The notes under the pieces: generated by a model
What the model saw: only the letters and a program-made list of their open reading frames with translations
Told to the model about the DNA's origin: nothing
The model's database searches: none
Position numbers and translations under genes: made by a program
Shown here: positions 46,052-57,433 of the stretch, one piece after another
Numbering within the stretch: the first letter of the stretch is position 1
Layout of the letters: each line of letters starts with the position of its first letter
Origin: Tetradesmus obliquus
Lineage: Eukaryota > Chlorophyta > Chlorophyceae > Sphaeropleales > Scenedesmaceae
Assembly: GCA_030272155.1 (NCBI GenBank)
Contig: CP126197.1
Span: 5,820,001-5,884,000, forward strand
Length of the DNA stretch: 64,000 nucleotides
Reading direction: 5' to 3'

Positions 46052-47036
46052 GTGGTGGTGGTGCTGGAGGCTGCTGCCTGCAGCTGGACTGCCGGCAAGT
46101 CCGCCAGCCTGCGGCGCACAAACACCAATGGCGCAAGGTGCACGTGTGCCAGCGTGTGAACACGCAAATCAGGCGGCGGCAAGTGCACCGCCGCGGAGAT
46201 GCAGCAAGTGCATGCCTATCGATGAGATTGCGTCGTGTATATATTTGATCATCAAAAGCACACTTCTCTTCATGCACAGCCACAACCCTAACGGAATGTG
46301 GTTCAACTGCCCAGCAATCAGGTGACATGTGTAGAAATCCAGCTGCTCAATGAGCTGCTGACTAAAGTGGCTAGCAGAAACGACTGCGCTAGCCCACGCT
46401 GCCGCTGCTGCTGCTTCCTACCTGCTGAGGTGGAGTGCTTGCATTGGGTGGTGACGATGTGCGGCGCCTCTTCCTCAAATGCACTGGCACAGCCGCTGCT
46501 GCCTCCCCTGCTGGCTGCCTCCTTCTGCGCCCCAGTCCAGCAGCGCAACCTGCAGGGTTGCCCCCACCATCCTTTGTTGCATCACCATCACTGCCTTCAT
46601 CGCAGGAGCTGCAAGTATCATCAGCGTCTGCGCTGCTGCGCCGCGCTGCCTTTTGTGCAGCATCAAACCGCCGTGCAGCAGCACGTAGCTGCTGCCGCAG
46701 GCGCTCCAGCTCTGAAGCAGGCAGCAGCGCTGCAACAGGCTCCAGCGTAAGCATGGGCTGCAGGTTGTAGAGGTAACGATGTGCTGTACCAGCCGCAAGG
46801 GGTCCTTCCTGCAGCTGCTGTATCAGCGCTGCTGGCTGCCGCAGCAGCGCCGCAACATCGTCAGTGTTGCTGGCTGCTGCCCAGATGTTGAGTGCGCATG
46901 TTGCGTTGGGGTGCAGTCGGCGGTCTTTCACAAGCTGCTTCAGCTCTTTCAGGTTGAGTGTGGCAGCATCGTCTGGCTGCTGCCGCTGCTCCTGCTGCGG
47001 GCTTCCGTCTGTGGGGCTTTGTTGAATACCGTCCAT
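43028..47036 (-). CDS. Large Q/A-rich protein with four copies of an unrecognised helical domain
   Basis: Two exons, 46422-47036 and 43028-46108, join in phase 0 (donor GTAGGAAG at 46421, acceptor GCGCCGCAG) to give 1,231 aa. The ATG at 47036 (MDGIQQSPTDG) is chosen; the long second frame has no ATG upstream of its Q tracts, which supports a spliced start. Four copies of a domain of about 110 residues lie near 27-133, 330-447, 607-725 and 880-990. Shared features are W..AC or W..A, DVA.LL.QP..LLQLL, a TA..Y step, VL.L..VA.L and a final amphipathic Q-rich helix. The last 80 residues (AELYLPRLLRRLGASLPQL, EWVRAYEAAWLQGG) form another domain shared with the gene at 48-52 kb. Long Q, A and H runs link them. 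A basic RRRR and RKRRR near residues 175-195 may be a nuclear signal. Function unknown; the helical unit faintly recalls SAM-like core-binding domains of tyrosine recombinases. Confidence 0.7.
45886..46056 (-). repeat. Coding (CAG)n tracts giving long poly-Q
   Basis: Two long CTG runs on the plus strand (about 26 and 13 units) separated by an acidic spacer (EFEEGDGED on the coding strand). Both stay in the reading frame of the Q/A-rich gene. Confidence 0.9.
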
Positions 47037-48093
47037 AGCAACTGGTGCTGCTGCTACTGCACTGACAGCTGCGGATACGTGATCTGTGGCTCTTGCTGTC
47101 GATGGTGTTGCAGCTGTGTAGCCCCCACAAGATGTACTACGGCGCTATGTGTTGGTGCCTGCACATGCTGGCAGAAAACACCAACAGCATTTGCAATGAG
47201 CGTAATTACAGCAGGATGCATGCAGATCAGATGCAAAAGCAGCTGCTGGTGCATGCATCATGGCGATCAGCAGCAGCAGCTGGCTAGTGTTCTGGCCACT
47301 GACTGCAGCAAGCCTAGGTTCAGACGAGCCTGCTTTCGCTAAACTGCTGCTGATCTGGAGAACTAATTAGGCATTATGTAAACTGAAGAAACACAAGTTG
47401 CCGTACTTGCAGCGTGGCTTGCAGGCAACAGGCAATCACCTGTGCTGTGCTAGATCAGCCCTATGCACTCGCGCTCAGGCCCTTGAAGTCAGATGCACTA
47501 TTTTCAATACAAGAACTACTGTTCACTGGCACAAAGAGAAGCACTCTTGTCGCACAACGCTGAAGCCGCCCTTCCAAAGGCTGTTTACCGGAAGCCGTTC
47601 GATAACTGCGTGGAGTACGTCGAAGGTCAGATCAGCATGTGTTGAATCACTCGGCAAGCAACCGCTGCTATGTGCCAGGCCTGGACCACTGAGCCCCAAC
47701 CTTGGATGCTGGTCGGTTAACCACGTTCCTAGACGGCAAACCTGCCAATGCATTTCAAGCTGTGAACAACCATACTCGGCTGATGCGTGCGCCAAAGAGT
47801 TCAGCTGTGTGATTCAGTCTCGTCGGAAGAACCGCTTGCACCACGGACGCCCGCTGTCACCGTCCTAGTGCAAGAGCTTTACTGCACTTGAAGTCCGTCA
47901 GCATACTATGCAGTGTATGCAAGCAACAAGCACTCACCCTGTCACATCACGCTGCAAAAGCGGAGCAACTTAACTTCAGCAGCAGGAGACGGACAGCTAA
48001 CCACAGCAACGGTTGACGCAGCAGCTGCAGCTGCAGCTGCAACAGCAGGATTAAAAGACCTTGCAGCGCCCATTGAGCAGTTCCAAAGAAGCC
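47037..48093. other. Central intergenic region between the two head-to-head Q/A-rich genes
   Basis: No gene recognised with confidence. A minus-strand stretch at 47585-47660 reads LTFDVLHAVIERLPVNSLW, loosely like an F-box helix, without other support. As the centre of an inverted duplication it should hold both promoters. Confidence 0.45.
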
Positions 48094-49923
48094 ATGCCAT
48101 CATACACAGCAGGAGATCTGGTCTGGGTGCACATTGGAGGTGAGCGCGTGCACAGGCACACAAGCACTGCTGCAGGTCTGCACATGCTGCTGCGTCTGTC
48201 AAGCCAGCTGGCCCCACTGCTGGCAGGGCCACCCTGTGCTGTGCATCATGCCCAGTGTGCAGAGTGTGCAAGCAGCATACTTGCAGTGCGCTGCAACCTG
48301 CTGAGATATCTCCTGCAAGTGCTCCTGCAACCAATCTCGCATGTAGCAGGGACTGCTACGTGCTTCCTGCAAACTTTTCTGCATTTGTTTCTGCAGGCAC
48401 CTACGGTTGGTGGCCCTGCCAGGTCATGGAGCCGCAGCATGTGTTTGAGGGCTGGCGCAACGGTGTGCTACGCCTGCAGCGCCCTGGGTGGGTGCTGGTG
48501 CACTGCCACGGGGACGGCACCTTCAACTGGTTTGACCCGCAGCGTGATGTGCAGCCCATCAGCAGCAGCTTTGAGGCACGGCGCGGGCAGAAGCACAAGT
48601 CAGCACGCATCCAGGTGCGCATGTGCACAATTTATGAGGGCTTGTGCTGATGCTGGGCCTGCGGTATGCGTCTCCATCATTCAGTGCATTGCTCTTTGCT
48701 GCATAATGCGCTGGCAGCAGGGTGCGAACAATGGGTTGCTGTGCATGGTGGTGTTCTGCTGGCAGGTTTCTGTTGCAGTTGCACTCTCTCCATTACCCCA
48801 TCACACAACAGCCAAAGCCGGCTTCAACCAAGTCCTTGCCGTGTGTGCCATGCTGTCGTATTGGCACCTGCAGCGCACCTTCAGGCTAGCGCTGGAGGAG
48901 GTGGAGGAGCTGCTGGCAGCGCGGTCAAACCTGACGCCCGCCACGCGCCACCGCCCCGTTGACTTCATGCGCCCAGAGACCTACCAGCACTGGCTGCGCG
49001 AGGGTGTCAGTGAGTCCTCTGAGGAGGCTGGCGATATGATGAGGAAGACGATGATGATGAATCAGCAGCAGCCATCATTCGACACCCAGGCGAGGCCACA
49101 GCAGCAGATGCGCAGCAGGCAGGCAGCGGCGCGGCGCTGCTGGCATGGCTGCAGAGAGCAGCGGCAACACCAGGAGCAGCATGCAAGGTGCGCGGGCGTG
49201 GTTGATACATTTGGGTACACTAGTGTTGCTGCAGCAGTACTGTTGCTGCAGCAGTTATGATGCAAGCATGCTGCCGCCTACGCGCCCTCTCTGGTAGATA
49301 GCCGGATGTCTGCGGGAAGGTTGCACCATGCAGATGCAAGAATTTCACTGCAGGTGTTAAGGCTCTTTCCTGCCGGCTTGCAGATATACGCACTACGCAG
49401 CCACATGCGGCGCATTGTTGCCGCATGCTGAGCTGCGTGTTGAAGGCTTCTTGAAAACGTCCGCATGTTGCAAGGTGCCTGCAGCATTCATCCATCATCC
49501 ATCTTAGTCTGTTTGTCCTGCTGTGCTGCTGCGTGCTGCTGCTCGCAGGAGATGCAGGAGCCGCCGTCACCTGCTGCAGCAGCATTCATGCGGCTGCTGT
49601 GGTCGCACACGCACAACGCAGCAGTGCAGAAGTGTGGTGCCAGCGCCTGGGCAGCTGCCAAGCCTGCCAGGGGGGTTGCTGAGCAAGGCAGGTGCCTGGG
49701 CAAGCGTGTTGCAGCAGCAGCAGCAGCAGCAAGAGCTGCAGCTGCAGCCTTGTTGCAGAAGCAGGCAGCAGGCGCCAAACGCAACGTGGCCGCACCTGCA
49801 GGCAAAACAGTACCAGGCAAGCAGCAGAAGAGGCCCCGCAAGCAGGAGCCAAGTGCAGCTGAGGATGCTGCTGCTGCAGCGGATGGCAGCACACCCAGAA
49901 ACAGGCAGAAGCAGTCGACAGGC

Positions 49924-49955
<32 letters not shown>

Positions 49956-50097
49956 GGAGGGAAGGGGTGACTTTGGCCCAGTGGCCCTGGGGCCGCCACT
50001 GCTTGCTGGTGACCTCCGCACAGGTGGCATGATGGTGCGGCTGCTACAGGAGAAGGCAAAGCGACAGCAAAGCAGCTTGTCAAAGGCTGGCCAGGCC

Positions 50098-50137
<40 letters not shown>

Positions 50138-51484
50138 GGAGAAGGGCCTGGCGTGCTGTGCCCATGAGCCTGCCAGAGCTGGAGCAGCAGCTGCAGCGTG
50201 CTGCGCGCCCTGCAGGCATTGCAGCTGCCGTGATTGCCACATTCAACGCCTGGTGGGCAGCTTGCACTGCTGGCAGGGATGTTGCCAGCATGTTGCGGCA
50301 GCCTGAGACGCTGCTGCAGTTGCTGCAGGAGCAGGCACCAGAAGCAGCAGCACAGCAGATCACAGGCATCATGAACGCAGTGCAGCTGCCGCCTGTTGCC
50401 GCACTGCTGGAGCCAGATGAGCTGCAGCGGCTGCTGGGCTTGCTGCACGATGCGTGCGGGGATTGCGCAGCGAACAAGGCATCCAGTGCAGCAGCAGCTG
50501 CTGCTGCAGCCAGGGCACCGACGGTTGCCAGGCCAGAGGCGAATGTTGAACAGCCAAAGCAAGGCAAGGTAGGGGCAGCAGCTGCTGCACCACGGCAGAG
50601 GGCAGGCAGACCCCAATCTGCTGTTGATGGCGGCAATGCTGGTCAAGCAGGAGCAGCGACAACAGCAGCAGGGGCTGTGGCTGCAGCTGATGGGGGCAGC
50701 GCTGTGAGCAGGATGCCAAAGGACGTCAGGGTAGCGACGCATCACAAGCAGCAGCAGCAGCAGCAGCAGGAGCAGCAGCAGCAGCAGCAGCGGCACGGCC
50801 GTGCAACGGCAGTCGTGAATGTAGATGACCTGCAGACGCTGCTGCGGGCCAAGTGGGATTATCGCTCTGCAGGCAGGGGTATGACAGCATTCATGGTCTG
50901 GGCCTATGCCTGCAGCAGCAGCGATGTGGTGACGCTGCTGACCCACCCTGAGCCGCTGCTGCAGGTGCTGGCTGGCCCTGATTACAAGCCCAAGACAGCG
51001 GCAAACTACGTAACCAGCATCATACGTGTGCTGAAGCTGGAACGCGTGGCCTCACTGATCAGCGACTTTCAGCTGGCCAGCCTGCTGCAGCAGCTGTACA
51101 CCGCGCTGGAGGGCTTCTACACCGCCTGCAGGGCGGCTGATGCAGCGCAGGGGAAACCCTGTGCGAGGGCAGCTGCAGCAAGGGCAGAGGCCAGGGTGAG
51201 GGAGAAGAACCAGGCGCTTGCTGCTGACATGCCGCCGCCATTACCGCTGCCAACACCAGGTGCTGCAACAGCAAGAGCAGCCGCAGCAGCAAGGGCAGCA
51301 GGAGCTGTAGAAGCAGCAGGAGCAGCAGCAAAAGCACAGCCTACTGCTGCTTCAGCAGCAGCAGCAGCATCAGAAGAGCTCAAGGTAGGCACAGCATCTC
51401 AAGAAGGTCATGTAGAAGCAGAAGCAGGGCCAGGCACACCATTTCAGGCAAGGCAACCACGTCAGCGCAGAACCCAATCGCAAG

Positions 51485-51528
<44 letters not shown>

Positions 51529-51676
51529 GCAGAGCAGACGCTGCAGCTGCCGCACCAGAGCACAGAAGGTGCACATCACCACGCAGAATCAACAGCAGCG
51601 GCGCCACATGGCTCTACTGCTATTTCTGGACCAGTAGCGACAGGGACACCGGCAGCGGCAGCAGCAGCAGCGGCAG

Positions 51677-51725
<49 letters not shown>

Positions 51726-52017
51726 TGTCCCCTGGCCCGGCACCCCTGCCGACGCGCTGGGCGCTGCTGAGCTGTACCTGCCGCGGCTGCTGACGCGCCT
51801 GGGGGCCAGCCTGCCACAGCTCAAGCGCTGCAGGGCTGCCCTGGCTGGGCTGGCTGCGCTGCCTCCTGGGCATGCTGCACTGCGGCGGCTGGCAGCTGAG
51901 CTGGAGTGGGTGCGGGCGTATGAGGCTGCGTGGCTGCAGGGTGGGGGCGGGGCTGCTGGCAAGGCTGATGTGTGGGATGCGGTGGAGCAGCTGCTTGAGG
52001 ATGCACTTGGTGGCTAG
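48094..52017 (+). CDS. PWWP-domain Q/A-rich protein, paralog of the 43-47 kb gene, with one frame break
   Basis: Exons: 48094-48139, 48397-48614, 48874-49187 and 49549-52017. Residues 5-100 form a PWWP domain (YTAGDLVWVHIGG, TYGWWPCQVM, DGTFNWFDP), a reader of methylated histones and DNA in chromatin proteins. Exon 3 continues TFRLALEEVEELLAARS and REGVSESSEEAG; near 49030-49036 the sensible frame changes to DEEDDDDESAAA and AALLAWLQRAAATPGAACK, ending at donor AAG/GTGCGC, which is in phase with exon 4. Exon 3 is 314 nt, so the model needs a frame change: a recent mutation, an assembly error or an unrecognised splice. Exon 4 is open for 823 codons with two clear copies of the helical domain (AVPMSLPELEQQLQ.., VNVDDLQTLLRAKW..) and the shared C-terminal domain ending DAVEQLLEDALGG. 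Paralog of the gene at 43-47 kb, in opposite orientation. Confidence 0.65.
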
Positions 52018-53228
52018 GGCTGTGGCATGGGATGGTGTGGCTGTTCCTGGCACAACGCAACCGGCCAGTCAGCTGAAGGGACAGGCTGTTGGTGCCGGCA
52101 GCCGGAGTGCCCGAGGGCCTGAGGCTGATGTCAGGGGGTTGTCTGTAGGGGTTGATAGGGTTGTTGGGAGGCTTGGGTGCTGGGGCGTGGCCCTCATGGA
52201 GGGCATGTGTGTATGGCTAGGCCGTCTGGCAGCTGCTGCTGGCTGCGCGTGTCAGCCGCGCAGTAGGTGCTGGCGACACCATTTGGCAATGTGGCAGCGC
52301 GGTAAGCAGATAGGGTTGCTTTGGGGTTGAGTGTTGAAGACTCTTCAAGAAGTGTCCACCTTGTGTTGGTATTTCAAGGTGCGGCACTGGTACTGGTACT
52401 GAAGCATATAATTTTGCTGCACTGCTGGCAGCAGCCTGTGCTTGGCGGCTGCAGTGCGTTGGAGCCTGCGTCTCAGAGGAGCATGCATGCCAGGTTTTCA
52501 GCAGCAGCTTTGGCTGAAAGGGCCAGATCAGACAGTAAATTAATGCCTATACCATTCGATTGATTGGTGGTGTACGATTGTGAGATGTTTGGCTCCAGAC
52601 AGTAGTTGTACAGCTGCCCAGCCTTGGGCTCGACTGCGCAGTTGCTGCCAGCATAAGTTGTACTTCAGGACTGCTAATCATAGCGCAGCCGTTGCGGGTC
52701 ACGCTTACTCGGCCAGAATGTAGTTAGTTTTACGACCTTGAGGCTTGCTTGCACTGGCACACTATGCACTGTGACAGTGCAGCAGCAGCTGATGCTTGTG
52801 CATCGGTGGTGCTGATGCACACAAAAAGAAGCGTACTCAACCAAGCAGGTTTCTCCACTTTTTCTTTGCGCCGTGCGCTGAGCCTTTTAGGGATAAAATG
52901 GAACCGCGTGTTCTCGTGTGGCAGTGACTGCCACTGAGGCGAATGTGAGCCCAAAAGCAGTGACCTTCCGCTGGTCAACAGCTTCCGTAACCACCAGTTG
53001 TACATTCAGGAGAACCTGACGGCCACATTTTCAAAGCTATTTATGGCGTATTAGTAGCTAACCAATGCTGCAAGCCTGCTATCCTAGTTCCGCAACCCAA
53101 CTGTGCTTCGGCTGCTTGTGTGCCGATTGCCTGCCACTAACCTGCCTACAGCGATAAGTTAAGGCCTAATACAGTCTTATTGTCCTAATTTTTCTCCGGT
53201 GAGAGATCCTTGATCGAATCGGGTCAGG
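52018..53228. other. Intergenic region between the PWWP gene and ANK-F
   Basis: The first 250 nt resemble the 3' flank of the paralog at 43 kb. The last 450 nt resemble the region upstream of ANK-E in inverted orientation and include the ANK-F promoter module. No other exon recognised. Confidence 0.55.
52950..53048 (+). promoter_or_regulatory. ANK-F upstream module
   Basis: AAAGCAGTGACCTTCCGCTGG at 52953-52973, about 258 nt before the ATG, with CTATTTATGG at 53037-53046 about 70 nt nearer the gene. Same order and orientation relative to the gene as in ANK-B to ANK-E. Confidence 0.55.
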
Positions 53229-56088
53229 ATGCCAGTGCCTGGCAGAGCCCTGCTGCTGCCAGTGGCCCTGCTGCTGCTGGTGGCCTGCACACCCGGCCAC
53301 ACCAGCCCCCTGCACGATGCTGCGGTCAACCAGGACATCGTGCTGCTGCAGCAGCTGCTGGACAGCCGCAAGTATGACGTCAACGGGCTGGATGCCAGTG
53401 GCAGGACCCCGCTGGCTGCAGCACTGGCGACATGCAGTAAGTTCTCCTGTGGTCTTCTGCAGTTTCCTGCGGTCTAAAAACCAGGTAGCATCTCAAAAAG
53501 CCGCTGTTACACAAATCATTCAGTCATGTGCTGCATGTTAAAGGCTTGAGAAGCAGCACCAGCCATTATGCCACAGCTCACATCATAGCAGGATGTGTGC
53601 CAGCTGGCGGCGCAAAAGTGGGGTGCTGGAAGGTGTATTTACCGGCAGGATGCTGCAGAGGCAACAATGTATGTGTGCAGCCACAACTCAAGTCATGTTG
53701 CGCTGTTGTGCCCCTCCCTGCAGGCAACTACACAGGCCGCTTCCCCCGCATGGTGCCCAATGGAGAGCTGCAGTTCTGCGCCACAGGCACCGCAGATGGC
53801 ATCTCTGCTAGCCTCATCTGTGCCGGCGCTGATGTGAACGTTGACGTGTTCCCCAAGGAGCGCCCCGGCTACAAGCTGGTGCACCTGGCGGCTTGCAGCG
53901 GCGCCAACGACCTCTATGTGAGCAGCAGAAGCAGCAGCAGCAATGGAGGCGGCAGCAGCAATGATGGAGGCAGCAGCAGCAGCAATGATGGAGGCAGCTT
54001 GTAGATATGACATGCGTGTGTTGCTGTGCTGCGGAAGCAATTGACCACACAACTGCAACAGCGCTGCTGCCAGCATAGGCTGCATCATGTGCTGCCAGCA
54101 CCATCAAGCGTTTAAGCCATGTCTGCTCACCATGACTGCGGCTCGGCTGCTCGCATATACAGTCCTGCTGCTCACTCCACTACGTGCAAACACTGATGTG
54201 CACCACATGCTGCTGCCGCTGCTGTTGCGCAGTACTTGCTGGCAGGTGGCACTGATGCCAACGCCCGCTATCGCCTGCCTGATGGCCGCACGGTGACGCC
54301 GCTGACCTGGGCGGCGCTGTGTGTGGCGGCTGGCAAGAACAACACCGAGTACGGCTACCCAGGCTTCAGCGTTGAGAGGCTGCTGGGTGCAGGTGCGAGG
54401 CAGTGGGCGGGTGCTGTACACATAGCGCAGCAGGATGGGTTCTGATTTCTGTTAAGCAGGGCAGGCAGCACCCTTGTGCATGGCAACCGATCATCTGCAA
54501 TGCCATGCTGCAGACGTTCACAATGGAAGCAACACAATACTATGGATCCCATAATACGTGCTGCAACGCAGTATACTGCAGCGCAGTGTGAGCAACTGGT
54601 TGCTGTCATGATGCCATGTATGTCTCCTGCAGGCGCGGACCCCCTTCCCTTTGGCCCATCTGCCACCCCACCCAGTGCCCTGGCCTACCCCAAACCCCAC
54701 CCGCTGTCACGCTGCAACAAGCTGGGCGCCTGCAGCGCAGCAGAGGTGCAGCGCATCTTTGATGCCAGCTGGGAGGGTGGTGCTAAGTTCCCTGAGGGCT
54801 TCAACATTGGCTACTGGCGGCCGCTGTGGGAGGCCCAGGAGGCCAAGGCAGCTAACCCTAACACGAATCCGGAGCTGGCTGACTGGTGGGTGCTGCCAGT
54901 TACTTGGCTGATCGTGTGTATGTGAGCGCAGCAGTGACGCAGCTATTGGGGGCGCTTCTGGCAGCATTGTTGCTGGACCCGGAAGCTGACCCTAACACAA
55001 AGCGGGAGCTGGCTGACTGGTGGGTGCTGCCGCTGGTGTCATGTTATGCTATCCTCACCCGACACTGCAACGGTTGTTAGTATCTGTCAGCACAGATATT
55101 TGCCGCGCTGCGTCTGCACTGCATACTAGTTGGGGGTTGGAGAAGAGGGGTGGTTTTGAAGTGGGATGGTGCCACCACCATTGTTGCTGTGTGCTTCATC
55201 CCTGCTGATCCCTGTTGCTGTTGCTGCTGCAGGTTCAAGCGTGGCAAGAGCTATGCCTGCAAGTCTGCAGATGATTACCTCAAATCTGAGCTTGCCAGCC
55301 GCAAAGAGACCGCAGAAAAGCAGCGCTATGCGCGCGCCTACCCGCTGCACGTGGCCGTTGCTGCGGACAACCTGACAGCGGTCAAAGCTATCATGTCATC
55401 TGGCAAAATCGATGTGAACAGCAAGAATGACAAAGGCCTCACACCGCTGCAAGCTGGTATGGGCTGCAGCAAGACAGACTTTTGGTGCTGGCCGCAGGTC
55501 GGGCCTGACGTTGCCGAGTTCCTTGTCAGTAAGGGTGCCAATGTGAGGCTTGATGTGTACCCGGGAAGTGGCTACACGCTGCTGCACAAGGCTGCTTTCC
55601 ATGGGCTCACTCGGCTGGTGAGGGCGCTGCTCAAGGGCGGCGCTGACCCCAATGCCGTGTACTATGCGGCGGATGACAAGCAGCGCAACGACCCGCAGAC
55701 GCCTCTTACCAGAGCTGCGTACTGCGACTTCCGCCGCAGCACAAATGACGGCACTGGGCCAGACTCCACCAACGGCACAATGCAGGCGCTGTTGGATGCG
55801 GGCGCAAAGCTGCTGCCCTTCGGTAAGGAGCGCCCGATGACAAGCTTCTTCTTGACGCCTCAGAGTGCGCAGAAGTGTGTGAAGATTGGGGCGTGTAGTG
55901 AGGCGCAGCTGCAGGCAGTGCTGCCAGACTTCAAGAGTGGCTCGTGCCCAGTGTCGTTTGAGCTGGTGTGGCGGCTGCAGGAGAAGCAGGCGGCGGCTGC
56001 AGCCGGCAAGCCGCCACAGCAGCAGCAGCAGCAACAGCAGCAGGCTGCTAAGCAGTCAGGCCGGCGGCTGAGGGCTGTTGTGGTGTAG
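53229..56088 (+). CDS. ANK-F: full-length ankyrin/secreted family protein
   Basis: Best-preserved member. Five exons: 53229-53436, 53724-53917, 54233-54392, 54633-54885 and 55233-56088; 556 aa, phases 1, 0, 1, 2. Signal peptide in residues 1-28 (PGRALLLPVALLLLVACTPG), then HDAAVNQDIVLLQQLL (ankyrin unit), NYTGRFPRMVPNGE and GADVNVDVFPKERPGYKL (70-134), GGTDANARYRLPDG and TPLTWAALC (135-187), ADPLPFGPSATPP, CNKLGACSAAEV and WRPLWEAQEAKAA (188-271), and exon 5 with the ankyrin block (PLHVAVAADNLTAVKA, GLTPLQAGMG, GYTLLHKAAFHGLTRLVRAL, GGADPNAVYY), TSFFLTPQSAQKCVKIGACS and a Q tract before the stop. A hydrophobic leader on an ankyrin protein is unusual. Start fits siblings; two more residues than MPGRALL come from MPV. 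Function unknown. Confidence 0.85.
54932..55027 (+). repeat. Second exon 4 tail in the ANK-F intron
   Basis: Reads EADPNTKRELADW then GTGGGTGCTGCC, copying the true end ANPNTNPELADW then GTGGGTGCTGCC at 54855-54897. A possible acceptor GCGCAG precedes it at 54926-54931, but that would give an 88-nt exon that breaks frame. Confidence 0.8.
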
Positions 56089-57226
56089 CACAACAGCGAG
56101 GACCTTTTGACATTATTTGTTGCAGTTGTATAAGGGACATCAATAGGGTGACTACAAGATTGCTGTACTATTGCACTTGTGTTGTTCAGAAGGTTGTTGT
56201 GGTCTTGTGTACCCGCCAATGCGCAAGCACTTGACATGCCACACTGCAGCACGATGCCAACTGATCTTTTACGGCCTGCCAAGATGCCAAATGAGCATGT
56301 GATTGTTTACTAGGAGACTTTTTTCTCACTAGGAGACGTTCAACGTCAACGTTAACAAGTCGTTCAAGCCTTTGCGTTGCTGCTGAGAACTTTCTCACGG
56401 TGCCTGCAGTGTGCTGACCGTGCAGCAGACGCCACAACATCAATGTATGTACTGCGTGGTGCACGGAGATGTTGCTTTGGCTTGTATGGTGACTGTCTGA
56501 TGATGGCAGGTTGCACGCACCATGTAGCAACGGCAGACACTGCCCAGCAGTGCCGATATTTAGATCCAGACCTGCACATGGCAGTCAGCTGCGGCGTGAT
56601 GTGTACCTGTCCGAACGCGCATGCCATAGTGCTCAAGGACGCAGCATTAATCGCACTGCCACACGTAGTGTCAGCCAATTGGTCTTATTGGTCTGATTGG
56701 TCCTGGTCTTGGGGTGCACTACTGCGTCTCCTGCCACTGTGTGGAGCCTCCGCGTGACGCCTACTGTGACTGCAGTATATACTATATACTGCCCGGGGAC
56801 CGCCTCTAGAGGATCTGGTCGTCATCTGTGCATTAGTCAGGTGCGCGCATGTAGGTCAGTGTTTTGGATTGCTGTCGCGGGGGACACACTGGTTATCAGG
56901 CGCCATGTTTGGAGCCCAGGATGCACGTGTGATAGTATATTATTCAACTCAGCAAGCACCAGGTGGTCATGCAGGCTGTCAGCAGCCCACAAGCAACTCG
57001 ATCAACTCTGTTACATTGTGCCGCAGCAAGATGCCATGGAACACGCCTCCAACAACTGTACTCCGTGCCGTGGCCATAAGGCAAGCATGTAAAAGGACGT
57101 GCGCAGCGTGCTTTCACCTGTTGTCCAGGATCCTTCACCTCCGCGCTTACACAAAGCCGTCACTCTCCAACAGACCATCCACCGCCATTAACCCCCAAAC
57201 TGCCATCAACCGCCAATAGCGCCGCC
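56089..57226. other. Convergent intergenic region between ANK-F and the aldolase gene
   Basis: No exon recognised. It contains a perfect 10-1-10 inverted repeat at 56772-56792 (GCAGTATATA, C, TATATACTGC) and three ATTGGTC words at 56680-56702. Confidence 0.5.
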
Positions 57227-57401
57227 TCACTGCTTGGGCGGCTTGTGGTCTCCCTCTCCCGCCTTGGGCTTGTACTCGCCCTTGGCTGCTGCTGACGCCA
57301 CAGCCAGCTCCTGCAGGTACAGCGCCTCCATCTCAGGCAGCTTCAGGCCACCCTGGCACAGCGCAAACAGCGGCATCTGCGGCAGCAGCAGCAGCAGCAC
57401 C

Positions 57402-57433
<32 letters not shown>

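Noticed and set aside
45733..46188. Poly-Ser minus-strand frame over the CTG tracts at 46 kb
   Set aside because: The Gln frame is continuous with the 932-codon frame of the large gene and joins exon 1 in phase; the Ser frame is a shadow.
47523..47795. Minus-strand frame with an F-box-like helix (DVLHAVIERLP)
   Set aside because: Only about 12 residues fit, with no partner exons or downstream repeats.
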